A stretch of 64,000 nt of DNA from NCBI GenBank assembly GCA_014649555.1, contig BMTG01000005.1, positions 417,704 through 481,703 of the forward strand, read 5' to 3'. The translations under genes and the position numbers were made by a program. Each line of letters starts with the position of its first letter. The first letter of the stretch is position 1. This document shows, in pieces, positions 47,736 through 56,699 of this stretch. This DNA is from Streptomyces globisporus (GTDB lineage: Bacteria; Actinomycetota; Actinomycetes; Streptomycetales; Streptomycetaceae). The notes beneath the pieces are model-generated. The model worked only from the letters and a program-made list of their open reading frames with translations, searched no databases and was not told the origin of the DNA.

Positions 47736-49313
47736 ATGAATCGCGAACGCACCCCCCGCTCGAATGATCGTTTCTCCCGGACCCGTTCCGGCGGCGCCTC
47801 CCGCTACTCCGGCGGTGGCGGCGAGCGCCGGGCCGCCGGCTTCGGCGGCGGCCCCAGGCGGTCCGGCGGCACGGGCGGCTCCGGCAGGTCCGGTGGGTAC
47901 GGCCGCCGTTCCGCCTCCGGCGTCAAGGGCGAGTTCGCCCTGCCGGTGACGCTCACCCCGGCCCTCCCCGCCGTCGAGACCTTCGGCGAGCTGGAGATGC
48001 CCGCCCCGCTGAAGGCGGCGCTGACCGCCGAGGGCATGACCGTGCCCTTCCCGATTCAGGCGGCCACCCTGCCCAACTCGCTGGCGGGCCGGGACGTCCT
48101 GGGCCGCGGCCGCACCGGATCCGGCAAGACCCTCGCCTTCGGCCTCGCGCTGCTGGCCCGTACGGCCGGCCGCCGCGCCGACGCCAAGCGCCCGCTCGCC
48201 CTGGTCCTCGTCCCCACCCGGGAACTGGCCCAGCAGGTCACCGACGCGCTCACCCCGTACGCCCGGTCGCTGAAGCTGCGCATCGCCACCGTGGTCGGCG
48301 GCATGTCCATCGGCCGCCAGGCGAGCGCGCTGCGCGGCGGGGCCGAGGTCGTCGTCGCCACGCCGGGCCGCCTCAAGGACCTCATCGAGCGCGGCGACTG
48401 CCGGCTGGACCGGGTCACCATCACCGTCCTCGACGAGGCCGACCAGATGGCCGACATGGGCTTCATGCCGCAGGTCACCGAGCTGCTCGACCAGGTGAAC
48501 CCGGACGGGCAGCGGATGCTCTTCTCGGCCACCCTGGACCGCAACGTCGACCTGCTGGTGCGCACGTACCTGAAGGACCCGGTCGTGCACTCCGTCGACC
48601 CGGCCGCCGGCGCGGTCACGACGATGGAGCACCACGTGCTGTACGTCCAGGGCGCCGACAAGTACGCCACCACGACGGAGATCGCGGCCCGCGACGGCCG
48701 GGTGATCATGTTCCTGGACACCAAGCACGCGGTGGACAAGCTCACCGACCACCTGCTGCACAGCGGGGTCCGGGCGGCGGCGCTGCACGGCGGCAAGTCC
48801 CAGCCGCAGCGCACCCGCACCCTGGACCGGTTCAAGACCGGGCACGTCTCGGTGCTGGTCGCCACCAACGTCGCGGCGCGGGGCATCCACGTCGACAACC
48901 TCGACCTGGTCGTCAACGTGGACCCGCCGACCGACCACAAGGACTACCTGCACCGCGGCGGCCGTACCGCCCGCGCGGGAGAGTCCGGCAGCGTCGTCAC
49001 GCTGGTGCTGCCGAACCAGCGCCGTGAGATGACCCGGCTGATGGCGGACGCCGGGATCACCCCGCAGATCGCCCAGGTCCGCTCCGGCGAGGCCGAGCTG
49101 AGCCGGATCACCGGTGCGCAGGCGCCCTCCGGTGTCCCGGTCGTCGTCACCGCCCCGCCCAAGGAGCGCTCCGGCCGCGGGGGCGGCGGCGCGTTCATGG
49201 GCCGCGGTACCCAGCGCGGTGGCGGGGCCCCGGCCCGGCGCGGCCGTCCCGGAGTGCCGACGCCCGAGGAGCGGGCAGCCGCCGCGCAGCGCCGGAAGAA
49301 CCGCGCGGCGTGA
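47736..49313 (+). CDS. DEAD-box RNA helicase
   Basis: A 525-residue ATP-dependent RNA helicase. Motifs in order: Q motif region (PFPIQAATLPNSLAGRDVL), motif I GRTGSGKT, Ia PTRELAQQV, Ib TPGRL, motif II DEAD in VLDEADQMADMGF, motif III SAT, then the second RecA domain with VATNVAARGIHVDNLDLV and motif VI HRGGRTARAGESG. Both termini are Arg/Gly/Ser-rich (RRSGGTGGSGRSGGYGRR and an RGGGGAF/RGG tail), typical RNA-binding extensions. GAGGAAAGG precedes the ATG. It lies downstream of the csp gene but behind a terminator, so it probably has its own promoter. Confidence 0.96.
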   Translation: MNRERTPRSNDRFSRTRSGGASRYSGGGGERRAAGFGGGPRRSGGTGGSGRSGGYGRRSASGVKGEFALPVTLTPALPAVETFGELEMPAPLKAALTAEGMTVPFPIQAATLPNSLAGRDVLGRGRTGSGKTLAFGLALLARTAGRRADAKRPLALVLVPTRELAQQVTDALTPYARSLKLRIATVVGGMSIGRQASALRGGAEVVVATPGRLKDLIERGDCRLDRVTITVLDEADQMADMGFMPQVTELLDQVNPDGQRMLFSATLDRNVDLLVRTYLKDPVVHSVDPAAGAVTTMEHHVLYVQGADKYATTTEIAARDGRVIMFLDTKHAVDKLTDHLLHSGVRAAALHGGKSQPQRTRTLDRFKTGHVSVLVATNVAARGIHVDNLDLVVNVDPPTDHKDYLHRGGRTARAGESGSVVTLVLPNQRREMTRLMADAGITPQIAQVRSGEAELSRITGAQAPSGVPVVVTAPPKERSGRGGGGAFMGRGTQRGGGAPARRGRPGVPTPEERAAAAQRRKNRAA

Positions 49314-49319
49314 CCGTAC

Positions 49320-49369
49320 GGCCCCGGCGTCCGCGGTCAGGTGACTGTCTGTAACAAGGTGCCGGGGCC
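49320..49369 (+). terminator. Hairpin after the helicase gene
   Basis: GGCCCCGGC (49320-49328) and its complement (49361-49369) close a 32-nt loop, 7 bp after the helicase stop. No T-tract. Moderate support only. Confidence 0.45.
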
Positions 49370-49417
49370 GGGCGTCGCTCCCCGCACCGCGGCTTGGCCG
49401 GCCCCAGGATCGGCGCC

Positions 49418-49627
49418 ATGAAGAGGAAGCTGACCGCGTTAGGCGTGACGGTGGTGGCGTCCGTGCTGCCCGCCACCGCCACCGCTGCCCACGCCGACGA
49501 GTCGCACACCGACTCCCACAACGGCCCGCAGGTGGCCCTGATCGCGACGGGCCAGATCGACGATCCGCTGGAGGACGTCCTGGAGCATGTCGCGGTGCTC
49601 GGCCGGACCGTCGTCGCGGATCACTGA
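49418..49627 (+). CDS. Small secreted protein of unknown function
   Basis: A 69-residue precursor: MKRKLTALGVTVVASVLPATATAAHA is a clear signal peptide, leaving about 43 residues (DESHTDSHNGPQVALIATGQIDDPLEDVLEHVAVLGRT). The mature part has one hydrophobic helix and no Cys. The start is the ATG before the lysines; the longer in-frame reading would bury the signal. Streptomyces produce many such small exported proteins; a surface or development role is possible, but I recognise no family. Confidence 0.7.
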   Translation: MKRKLTALGVTVVASVLPATATAAHADESHTDSHNGPQVALIATGQIDDPLEDVLEHVAVLGRTVVADH

Positions 49628-49661
49628 ATCCCCGTCCCCGGCCCGGCCGTTCGGTGGCGTC

Positions 49662-50747
49662 TCAGGACGCCCGGGCGGCCGGTGGCTTCTGCCGGGCCCA
49701 CGTCATCCGCGGCTCCAGCAGCGGGCGCAGCAGCCGCCGGACCGGGGGCGTGCAGAGCAGCGTGATGACGGCGATCGCGCCCAGGGTGACGGCGACCGTG
49801 CCCAGCGTGGTGTCGAAGAACGGGTCCTCGTAGAAACCGTCGTACTTCAGGCTCCGGACGACGAAGCCGTGGAGCAGATACCCGTACAGCGTGCAGGTGC
49901 CGAGCGTGGTCATCCAGCTCCTGCCCCTGGGTACCCAGGCGAGGAAGCAGGCGCCCAGCACGAGCGCGGCCAGGAACAGCAGGAGCGTGGTCATGGGACC
50001 CGTCCACTCGGCGATGCTCATCTCCTGGGCGCTGTTCTTGCGGAAGAACAGGGAGGTCGAGGTCCGGGGGACCATCCAGTACGCCAGCAGCATCCCGGCC
50101 ACGAACACCGGCACCGAGACGACCCGCACCCAGGTGGACCGGACGAACGCGAAGTGCTCCGGGCGCATCCGCAGGCCGAGCACGTAGAACGGCAGGAACT
50201 GGAGCATGCGCTGGATCTGGAGGCTCCCGTCGGCGGCCGGTGACACCGTCGCGAGGGCCGCGACGGCGAGGGAGACCAGCACGGGGAAGCGCACGGACTG
50301 CCAGACCGGGGTGGACAGCCGCCAGAAGAACAGGGCGGGCAGGAACCACAGCAGCCAGTAGGGCTCCAGCATCGACAGGGGGAAGTCCGGCTTGTCGGCG
50401 GCCCGCTCGAAGAGCGTGTAGAGCATCTCGAACAGGATGTAGGGCACCAGCAGGCTGGTGACCAGCTTCCACACCCGGTCCGGACGCAGTTCGAAGTTCC
50501 GCGAGAAGTAGCCGGCGATCAGGATGAACACCGGCATGTGGAACGTGTAGATGAAGGTGTAGGCGGCCTCCACGAGCCGCCCGGGCGGCAGGGGCTCCCA
50601 GGCGTGCCCGACGGCCACCAGCACGATCGCCAGATATTTCACGTTGTCGAAGAACGGGTCCCGGCCGTCGGCCGGCGGCTTTCCGGTCTCCGGGGCGCCG
50701 GCAGCGGCGGTGGGGCGCGGCTGCTCGGAGGTGAGGGGGGAAGGCAT
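49662..50747 (-). CDS. Membrane acyltransferase, acyltransferase-3 family
   Basis: A 361-residue protein with about ten hydrophobic segments. RDPFFDNVKYLAIVLVAVGHAWEP carries the family's early helix with its conserved His, and the next helices FIYTFHMPVFILIAGYFSRNF are typical (FHMPVFxxxSG-type). Such enzymes O-acylate sugars or wall polymers using acyl-CoA from the cytoplasm. The MMPL gene upstream on the same strand ends 50 bp before it and may be in the same transcript. The acceptor is unknown. Confidence 0.88.
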   Translation of the reverse strand: MPSPLTSEQPRPTAAAGAPETGKPPADGRDPFFDNVKYLAIVLVAVGHAWEPLPPGRLVEAAYTFIYTFHMPVFILIAGYFSRNFELRPDRVWKLVTSLLVPYILFEMLYTLFERAADKPDFPLSMLEPYWLLWFLPALFFWRLSTPVWQSVRFPVLVSLAVAALATVSPAADGSLQIQRMLQFLPFYVLGLRMRPEHFAFVRSTWVRVVSVPVFVAGMLLAYWMVPRTSTSLFFRKNSAQEMSIAEWTGPMTTLLLFLAALVLGACFLAWVPRGRSWMTTLGTCTLYGYLLHGFVVRSLKYDGFYEDPFFDTTLGTVAVTLGAIAVITLLCTPPVRRLLRPLLEPRMTWARQKPPAARAS

Positions 50748-50797
50748 CCTGACACCCTAGAACGCGGAGGCGCTCCCTCCACCCGCTGTGTCCTCCA

Positions 50798-53065
50798 TCA
50801 CTTCTGGGCGGTCCGTGCGGGCGGCTCCGCGCTTCCCTCGGCGTCCAGGTGCGGCAGGGTCCGGTCCAGCGGGCCGGGGATCCACCAGGCGGCCCGGCCC
50901 AGCAGGGTCATCACCGCCGGGACCAGCAGCAGCCGTACGACGGTGGCGTCGATGAGCACACTGGCGGCGAGCCCCAGGCCCAGCATCTTCACCACGATGT
51001 TGTCGCTGATGACGAACGCGGCGAAGACGCTCACCATGATCAGCGCCGCGCACGTGATGACCCGGGCGGTGATCTCCAGCGCGTGTGCCACGCTCGCGCG
51101 CGGGTCCCCGGTGCGTACCCACGCCTCGTGGATGCGGGAGAGCAGGAAGATCTCGTAGTCCATGCTCAGCCCGAAGACGATCGCGAACATCATCATCGGG
51201 ACATAGCTCTCGATCGGGACGTCTCCCGACACCCCGAGCGCCGGGCCGCCCCAGCCCCACTGGAAGACCGCCACCACGACCCCGTACGAGGCGGCGATCG
51301 ACAGGACGTTGAGCACGGCGGCCTTCACCGCGACGAGCAGGCCCCGGAAGACGGCCAGGATCACCAGGAACGCCAGGCCCACGACGACCGCGATGATCAG
51401 CGGGAGCCGGCTGGAGACGATGTCCAGGAAGTCGACCTGGGCGGCGGTCGTGCCGGTGACGTACGTGCTCGCGTCGTAGCCGGAGACGGCCTGGGGCAGG
51501 ACGTCGTCGGTGAGCCGGTTCGTCAGGGAGGTCGTCCGCTCGTCCTGCGGGGCGGCCACCGAGTAGGCGGTGGCGGTCAGCACGTCGCCGTCCGAGGTGG
51601 CGGTCAGCTGGGTGATCACCTCGGCGTCGGGCACCCCGGTCAGCGCCTTCTGCGCCTGGTCGGCGAGGGCGGACCGGTCGCCGGAGGACACCTTGCTCTG
51701 GTCGATGACCACGGTCAGCGGGCCGTTGGAGCCGGGGCCGAAGGCGCTCGACATCAGGTCGTAGGCGCGCCGGTCCGTGAACGACTTCGGGTCGGCGCCG
51801 TCGCCGATGTGGCCGAGCTGGATGAAGAAGACCGGGAAGGACAGGACGGCCAGCAGCACCACCCCGCCGGCCAGGAACCACCAGGGCCGCCGCTCCACCC
51901 GCTGCGCGTACCGGTGCCAGCCGCCGGGCTCCGCGCCCTCCGGGGCCGGTACGGTCTCGGCCACCGGTTTCCGTACCCGTACGCGGTCGATGCGGCGGCC
52001 GATCAGACCGAGGACCGCCGGTACGAGGGTGAGGGCGCCCGCCACCGCGGTGACGACGGTGACCGCGGCGGCCAGGCCGAGTTTGCCGATGAACCCGATC
52101 CCGGAGACCCACAGCCCCGACAGCGCGATGATCACCGTGCAGCCGGAGAGCAGCACGGCGTGCCCACTGGTGGCGGCGGCGTTCCCGGCGGCGGTCACCG
52201 GGTCCTGGCCGTCGACGAGGTTCTGCCGGTGCCGGGTGACCAGGAAGAGGGCGTAGTCGATGCCGACGCCGATGCCGATCATCGTGGCGAGCGTCGGGGA
52301 GACGGTTGCGAAGGTCGCGGCGGCGGCGAAGAGGCCGAGCAGCGCCAGCCCGCACAGGGCGCAGACCAGCGCGGTGACCAGCGGCAGCACGGCGGCCAGC
52401 AGACTGCCGAAGCCGATCAGCAGGACCACGATCGCCACCCCGAAGCCGATCGCCTCGCTGGTGCGGTCGCTCGGCTCGGGCCGGGCCAGCTCGCCGAGCG
52501 ACCCGCCGTACTCCACCGTCACCCCGGCCGACCGCAGCGGCTGCACCGCGTCGTCGACCCCGTCCAGATAGGACGCGTCGAGCGTGGAGGGCTGCACGCT
52601 GAACCGGACGGTGATGTAGGCGGTCTTCTGGTCCGTGGAGAGCGGCCCGGTGTTCGGGTCGGGTGGCGGCGGCGGGGCGGAACCGTCCGACGGCAGCGGG
52701 CTCTGCGCGGAGAGCACGTCCGGGAGCTCCTGGAGGTCGGTGACGGCGGTCGCGACCTGGTCGGAGACGGAGGTGAGCGGCTTGTCCGGGTCGTGCAGGA
52801 CGACTTGGGCGCTGTAGCCGCCCGCCTGCGGGGCGTGCGCCTTGAGGACGTCGAGGCCGTCCTGGGACTGGGTGCCGGGGAGCGAGAAGTCGTCGGAGTA
52901 GTCGCCGCCGTACGCGTGCTGGAGGACCTGGAGGCCGGCGAGCGCGGCCACCCACAGGACGAGGACGGTCACGAAGTGCCGGGCGCACCACTCGCCGGTG
53001 CGGCGCAGCGCACCCCGGCGGCGCGGGGCGGCTTCCGGCCCCGTGCGGGTCTGTGACGACGGCAT
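50798..53065 (-). CDS. MMPL family (RND-type) membrane transporter
   Basis: A 755-residue transporter built from two repeats, each with one leading helix, a large extracytoplasmic domain and five to six helices. The repeat signatures are MIGIGVGIDYALFLVTRHR in the first half and GLSMDYEIFLLSRIHE in the second; the Asp-Tyr pairs form the proton relay. MMPL proteins export lipids or lipid-linked metabolites. AGGAGAG 5 nt before the ATG sets the start; the longer frame is low-complexity and overlaps the divergent promoter region. It is divergent from the secreted hydrolase gene. Confidence 0.94.
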   Translation of the reverse strand: MPSSQTRTGPEAAPRRRGALRRTGEWCARHFVTVLVLWVAALAGLQVLQHAYGGDYSDDFSLPGTQSQDGLDVLKAHAPQAGGYSAQVVLHDPDKPLTSVSDQVATAVTDLQELPDVLSAQSPLPSDGSAPPPPPDPNTGPLSTDQKTAYITVRFSVQPSTLDASYLDGVDDAVQPLRSAGVTVEYGGSLGELARPEPSDRTSEAIGFGVAIVVLLIGFGSLLAAVLPLVTALVCALCGLALLGLFAAAATFATVSPTLATMIGIGVGIDYALFLVTRHRQNLVDGQDPVTAAGNAAATSGHAVLLSGCTVIIALSGLWVSGIGFIGKLGLAAAVTVVTAVAGALTLVPAVLGLIGRRIDRVRVRKPVAETVPAPEGAEPGGWHRYAQRVERRPWWFLAGGVVLLAVLSFPVFFIQLGHIGDGADPKSFTDRRAYDLMSSAFGPGSNGPLTVVIDQSKVSSGDRSALADQAQKALTGVPDAEVITQLTATSDGDVLTATAYSVAAPQDERTTSLTNRLTDDVLPQAVSGYDASTYVTGTTAAQVDFLDIVSSRLPLIIAVVVGLAFLVILAVFRGLLVAVKAAVLNVLSIAASYGVVVAVFQWGWGGPALGVSGDVPIESYVPMMMFAIVFGLSMDYEIFLLSRIHEAWVRTGDPRASVAHALEITARVITCAALIMVSVFAAFVISDNIVVKMLGLGLAASVLIDATVVRLLLVPAVMTLLGRAAWWIPGPLDRTLPHLDAEGSAEPPARTAQK

Positions 53066-53251
53066 GCGGTCTCTCCTGCCTCCCGCCCCGTTCGCGACCG
53101 TGCTCCCGGCAGGATGCCTTCGAGGGTTCGCTGACTTCGCATTCAACGGCCCCCGCCGCCGCCCGGCACGCCGGTGCGGGAGAACGGGTGACGGGTGCCG
53201 GTTCGGGGGCTCGGACGGGGGATCGCCCCGGGAGGCGTCGAGGCGGGGCGC

Positions 53252-53318
53252 GCCCGGGGGGTGGCCCGAGGAGGCGTCCGGGGGGTGGCCGAGGGGGGCG
53301 TCCTGGGGGTGTCCCCAC
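53252..53318. repeat. Imperfect 24-27 bp G-rich direct repeats
   Basis: Two units of the form CGGGGGGTGGCC-GAGG-GGCGTC (near 53255 and 53279) and a third, diverged unit (CTGGGGGTGTCC, near 53303) occupy the 310-bp gap between the MMPL and the secreted hydrolase genes. The gap is otherwise very G-rich with no clear promoter to my eye. Confidence 0.5.
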
Positions 53319-53375
53319 CCCGTTCCACCGGGCTCCCGGATGGGCGGCGGATCCCTGCCCGACCAGGCTGTGTCC

Positions 53376-54920
53376 ATGACGAACTGGACCCGCAAAGCCT
53401 TACTTCTCGCCGTCTCCGCCGCCACCGCGGCCGGGACCCTGACCGCCGTGGGCGCACCGGTCGCGCACAGCCGCCCGGCGGGACCCGCCGCGTCTCCGCT
53501 CGCCTGGGGTCCCTGCGCCCCGGTCCCGGGGACGCCCGTCCCGGCCGGGCAGCAGTGCGCGACCCTCCGCGTTCCCCTGGACTACCGCGCCCCCGGCGGG
53601 CGCACCGTCGAGGTGGCGGTGACCCGGCTGCGCACCGACCGGCCCGAAGCCCGGCGCGGCACCCTGCTGGCGCTCGCCGGCGGCCCCGGCGGCTCGGGGG
53701 TGCAGCGCCTCGCGCAGAAGGGCGAGGCGCTGCGGGCGGCGACCGAGGGGGCGTACGACCTGGTCAGCCTCGACCCGCGCGGGGTCGGCGGCTCCACCCG
53801 GGCCGGCTGCGGGATCCCCGAGGCGGACCGGCACCTGGTGACGCTGCGGTCCTGGCCCGCCGCGGACGGCTCGATCACGGAGAACGCCGGACGTTCCCGC
53901 CGCACGGCCCTGGCGTGCGCGCGCGACGGCGGCCCGGTGGTGCGGTCCTTCAGCTCCCGGAACCAGGTCCGTGACATCGACCGGCTGCGCGCCGCGCTGG
54001 GCGAGCGGAAGCTGTCGGTCTGGGGCCACTCGTACGGCAGTTACGTCGCGGCCGGATACGCGCAGGAGCACCCGGACCGCGTCGACCGGCTGGTCCTGGA
54101 CAGCACCGGCGACCCGGATCCGGCGCGCGTGGGGTACGGCTGGATGGCGAACGTGGGCCCAGCAGTCGCCCTCCGTTTCCCCGACTTCGCGGCCTGGGCG
54201 GCGGACCCCGCCCGGGAGGCCGAGGGGCTGCGGCTGGCCCGGCGCGCCGAGGACGTACAGCCGCTGTTCCTCGCGCTGGCCCGGGAGCTGGACCGCGAGC
54301 CGAAGGAGTCGGACGTCCCCGGCGTGCCGCTGACCGGGAACCGGCTGCGGCAGGCGCTCCACGGCAGCCTGAACAGCGATACGGGGTTCGCTCCGCTGGC
54401 CCGGCTGATCCGGTCGGCGGGGGATCCGCAGGGCCGCCCGGTGCTGCCGCCGGAGCTCGCGGGCGCGCTGCCGGACGAGGACGCGTCGCTGACCATGGCG
54501 GTGATCTGCAACGACGTGCGCTGGCCCGGACCGGACTCCGGGTACGCCCGCCGGGTCGCCGCCGACCGGGCGCGGTATCCGCTGACGGCCGGGCTTCCCG
54601 AGAACATCACCCCGTGCTCCTTCTGGAAGTACGAGGAGGAGCCGAGGCCCACCCGGATCACCGACGAGGGCCCCTCGAACGTCCTGATGATCCAGAGCCT
54701 GCGCGACCCCGCCACCCCGCTCGCCGGGGCCCTGAAGATGCGGGCGGCGCTCGGCGAGCGGGCCAGGATGGTGACCGTCGGGCAGGGCGGGCACGGGATG
54801 TATCTGGGCAACGGCAACGCCTGCGGTGACCGGGCCGTCAGCGACTTCCTCGTCACCGGGAAGCGCCCTCCCCGGGACACCCACTGCCCGAACCGAGCGG
54901 CCTCCCCGGGGGTGTCATAA
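53376..54920 (+). CDS. Secreted alpha/beta hydrolase, tripeptidyl-aminopeptidase type
   Basis: A 514-residue exported hydrolase. MTNWTRKALLLAVSAATAAGTLTAVGAPVAHS is the signal peptide. The mature part has LALAGGPGGSG (oxyanion hole), VSLDPRGVGGST, the nucleophile elbow WGHSYGSYVAAGYA, a helical cap at about 260-380, and the C-terminal LRDPATPLAGAL (Asp) and VGQGGHGMY (His). Order and length match Streptomyces tripeptidyl aminopeptidases and SlpD/SlpE-like proteins, which remove tripeptides from secreted pre-proteins. CAGGCT 6 nt before the ATG fits a leaderless start. Confidence 0.92.
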   Translation: MTNWTRKALLLAVSAATAAGTLTAVGAPVAHSRPAGPAASPLAWGPCAPVPGTPVPAGQQCATLRVPLDYRAPGGRTVEVAVTRLRTDRPEARRGTLLALAGGPGGSGVQRLAQKGEALRAATEGAYDLVSLDPRGVGGSTRAGCGIPEADRHLVTLRSWPAADGSITENAGRSRRTALACARDGGPVVRSFSSRNQVRDIDRLRAALGERKLSVWGHSYGSYVAAGYAQEHPDRVDRLVLDSTGDPDPARVGYGWMANVGPAVALRFPDFAAWAADPAREAEGLRLARRAEDVQPLFLALARELDREPKESDVPGVPLTGNRLRQALHGSLNSDTGFAPLARLIRSAGDPQGRPVLPPELAGALPDEDASLTMAVICNDVRWPGPDSGYARRVAADRARYPLTAGLPENITPCSFWKYEEEPRPTRITDEGPSNVLMIQSLRDPATPLAGALKMRAALGERARMVTVGQGGHGMYLGNGNACGDRAVSDFLVTGKRPPRDTHCPNRAASPGVS

Positions 54921-54945
54921 CGGCTGATTCCGGGATGCTCCTTGC

Positions 54946-54951
54946 TATACA
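54946..54951 (+). promoter_or_regulatory. -10 box for a leaderless antiporter mRNA
   Basis: TATACA ends 6 nt before the ATG at 54958, and no ribosome site is present. A weak CTGATT lies 16 bp upstream. Confidence 0.5.
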
Positions 54952-54957
54952 CGAGCG

Positions 54958-56187
54958 ATGGAGTACCCGGGCACCCTCGTCCTGATCATGGCCCTGGCGG
55001 TTCTCGCCCCGCTGCTCGGTCACGCCACCGGGCGGTGGCTTCCCGTCCCCGTCGTCATCTTCGAGATCGTGCTCGGGATCCTGGTCGGGCCCGATGTGCT
55101 CGGCTGGGCCCATCACGACCAGGTCATCGACACCCTGTCCGACCTCGGACTGTCGATGCTGATCTTCCTGGCGGGGTACGAGATCCGGTTCGCCGAGGTC
55201 CGCGGCGACACGCTGCGCCGGGCCGGCGGGGCCTGGGTGCTGTCGTTCGCCGCCGGGCTCGGCGTCGCCCTGCTGCTGAGCGGGGCGGACCTGGCGAAGA
55301 GCCTGGTCATCGGCACCGCGCTGACCAGCACCGCGCTGGGCGCCGTGCTGCCGATCCTGCGGGACTCGGGGCGTCTTGAGGGGCGGTTCGGGTCGGTGGT
55401 GATGGCGTTCGGGTCGGTGGGGGAGTTCGGGCCGATCATCGCGATGGCCCTGCTGTTCAGCGGGCGCAGCCCGGGGGCGGCGAGCGTGGTGCTGGCCGTG
55501 TTCGCCGTCGTCACGGCGGGCGCGGTGTTCTGGGCGATGCGGCCCAGGCCGCCGTGGTTCGCCCGGATCGTCGCCGCGACCCTGCACTCCAGCGGCCAGT
55601 TCGCCGTCCGCTTCGTGATGCTGCTGCTGGCCGGGATGCTGGGGCTCGCCCATGTCTTCGGCCTGGACACGCTGCTCGGCGCGTTCGCGGCGGGGATGCT
55701 GACCCGGCTCGTCCTCCAGGGGTCGGTGCCCGAGCGCAGCGACGCGATCCTGGAGCGGATCGAGGCCATCGGCTTCGGCTTCCTCGTGCCGTTCTTCTAC
55801 ATCGTCACGGGCATCGACTTCGACCTCGCGGCGCTCCTGGACGGCGGCCGCCCGCTGCTGCTCCTGCCGGTCTTCCTGCTGCTGTTCCTGCTGGTGCGCG
55901 GGGCTCCGGCGTATCTGCTGGCCCCGCGCGACCTGACCGGGCGGGCTCCGAGGGGCGCGCTCGGGCTCTTCGCCTCGACGTGTCTGCCGCTGGTGGTCGC
56001 GATCACCGCGATCGGCCTGGACGAGAAGGTGATCGGGGCGGGCGAGGCCGCGGCCCTGGTCGCCGCCGCGATGGTGTCGGTGCTGGTGTTCCCGCTGCTG
56101 GCATTCCGGCTGCTGCGCCGGGAGGAGGACGGCGGCGGGGGCCGGGCCGTTCCGGGGCGGGCGGCGGAGAGCGGGGAGGCGTGGTGA
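54958..56187 (+). CDS. Cation:proton antiporter, CPA2 family
   Basis: A 409-residue Na+ or K+/H+ exchanger with about 12 hydrophobic segments: VIFEIVLGILVGPDVLGW, DLGLSMLIFLAGYEI (the FLAGxE motif), GTALTSTALGAVLPIL (the unwound helix, here TSTALG in place of the two-Asp motif) and FFYIVTGIDFDL. The C-terminus is a short acidic/Gly-rich tail without KTN/RCK domains. The mRNA is probably leaderless. The ion cannot be decided from sequence. Confidence 0.9.
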   Translation: MEYPGTLVLIMALAVLAPLLGHATGRWLPVPVVIFEIVLGILVGPDVLGWAHHDQVIDTLSDLGLSMLIFLAGYEIRFAEVRGDTLRRAGGAWVLSFAAGLGVALLLSGADLAKSLVIGTALTSTALGAVLPILRDSGRLEGRFGSVVMAFGSVGEFGPIIAMALLFSGRSPGAASVVLAVFAVVTAGAVFWAMRPRPPWFARIVAATLHSSGQFAVRFVMLLLAGMLGLAHVFGLDTLLGAFAAGMLTRLVLQGSVPERSDAILERIEAIGFGFLVPFFYIVTGIDFDLAALLDGGRPLLLLPVFLLLFLLVRGAPAYLLAPRDLTGRAPRGALGLFASTCLPLVVAITAIGLDEKVIGAGEAAALVAAAMVSVLVFPLLAFRLLRREEDGGGGRAVPGRAAESGEAW

Positions 56188-56257
56188 CCTGCTCGCCTGC
56201 GGCTGCTCCGGCCCGTACGGCTCGGTGAGGCGTGGCGGATTGAGCCCGTACGGCCGC

Positions 56258-56698
56258 CTACGCCTGCGGCTGCTCCGGGCCCTCCTCCGTCGGTACGCAC
56301 AGCACCGGGACCGTCGACATGTGCAGCAGCTTGTGCGGGGTCGAGCCCAGCAGGGCCCCGCGCATCGGGCTCTCACCCCAGGTGCCGACCACGATGACCC
56401 GGGCCCCGTGCCGTTCGGCGGCGTCCAGCAGGGCCTGTGCGGGCTTCTCGTCCAGCACCTCGACCGAAGCGGGTACGCCCGCCTCCTCGGCGGAGGTGAG
56501 CGCGTGCTCCAGGCCGGTGCGCCCGGCCTGCCGGATCGCGTCGTAGTGGCTGCGGTACTCCGCGCCGTCGCGCAACCCGGGGGCGGCGGCCCCGTAGACC
56601 ATCACCAGCTCCTCCCCGTACGCGGCCGCCACCTCGATGGCGATGCGCAGGGCGCGGGCGGCGCCGGGGGACTCGTCGTAACCGAGGACGACCGACAT
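56258..56698 (-). CDS. Universal stress protein (UspA family)
   Basis: A 146-residue single UspA domain: SVVLGYDESPGAARALRIAIEVAAAYGEELVMVYG at the start, HGARVIVVGTWGESPMRGALLGSTPHKLLHMSTVPVLCVP at the end, which is the ATP-binding G-x2-G-x9-G-S/T pattern in slightly altered form. It starts 1 bp after the stop of the amino-acid permease gene, so the two are coexpressed. Permease-UspA pairs are frequent; the UspA protein often regulates the transporter. Confidence 0.93.
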   Translation of the reverse strand: MSVVLGYDESPGAARALRIAIEVAAAYGEELVMVYGAAAPGLRDGAEYRSHYDAIRQAGRTGLEHALTSAEEAGVPASVEVLDEKPAQALLDAAERHGARVIVVGTWGESPMRGALLGSTPHKLLHMSTVPVLCVPTEEGPEQPQA

Positions 56699-56699
56699 C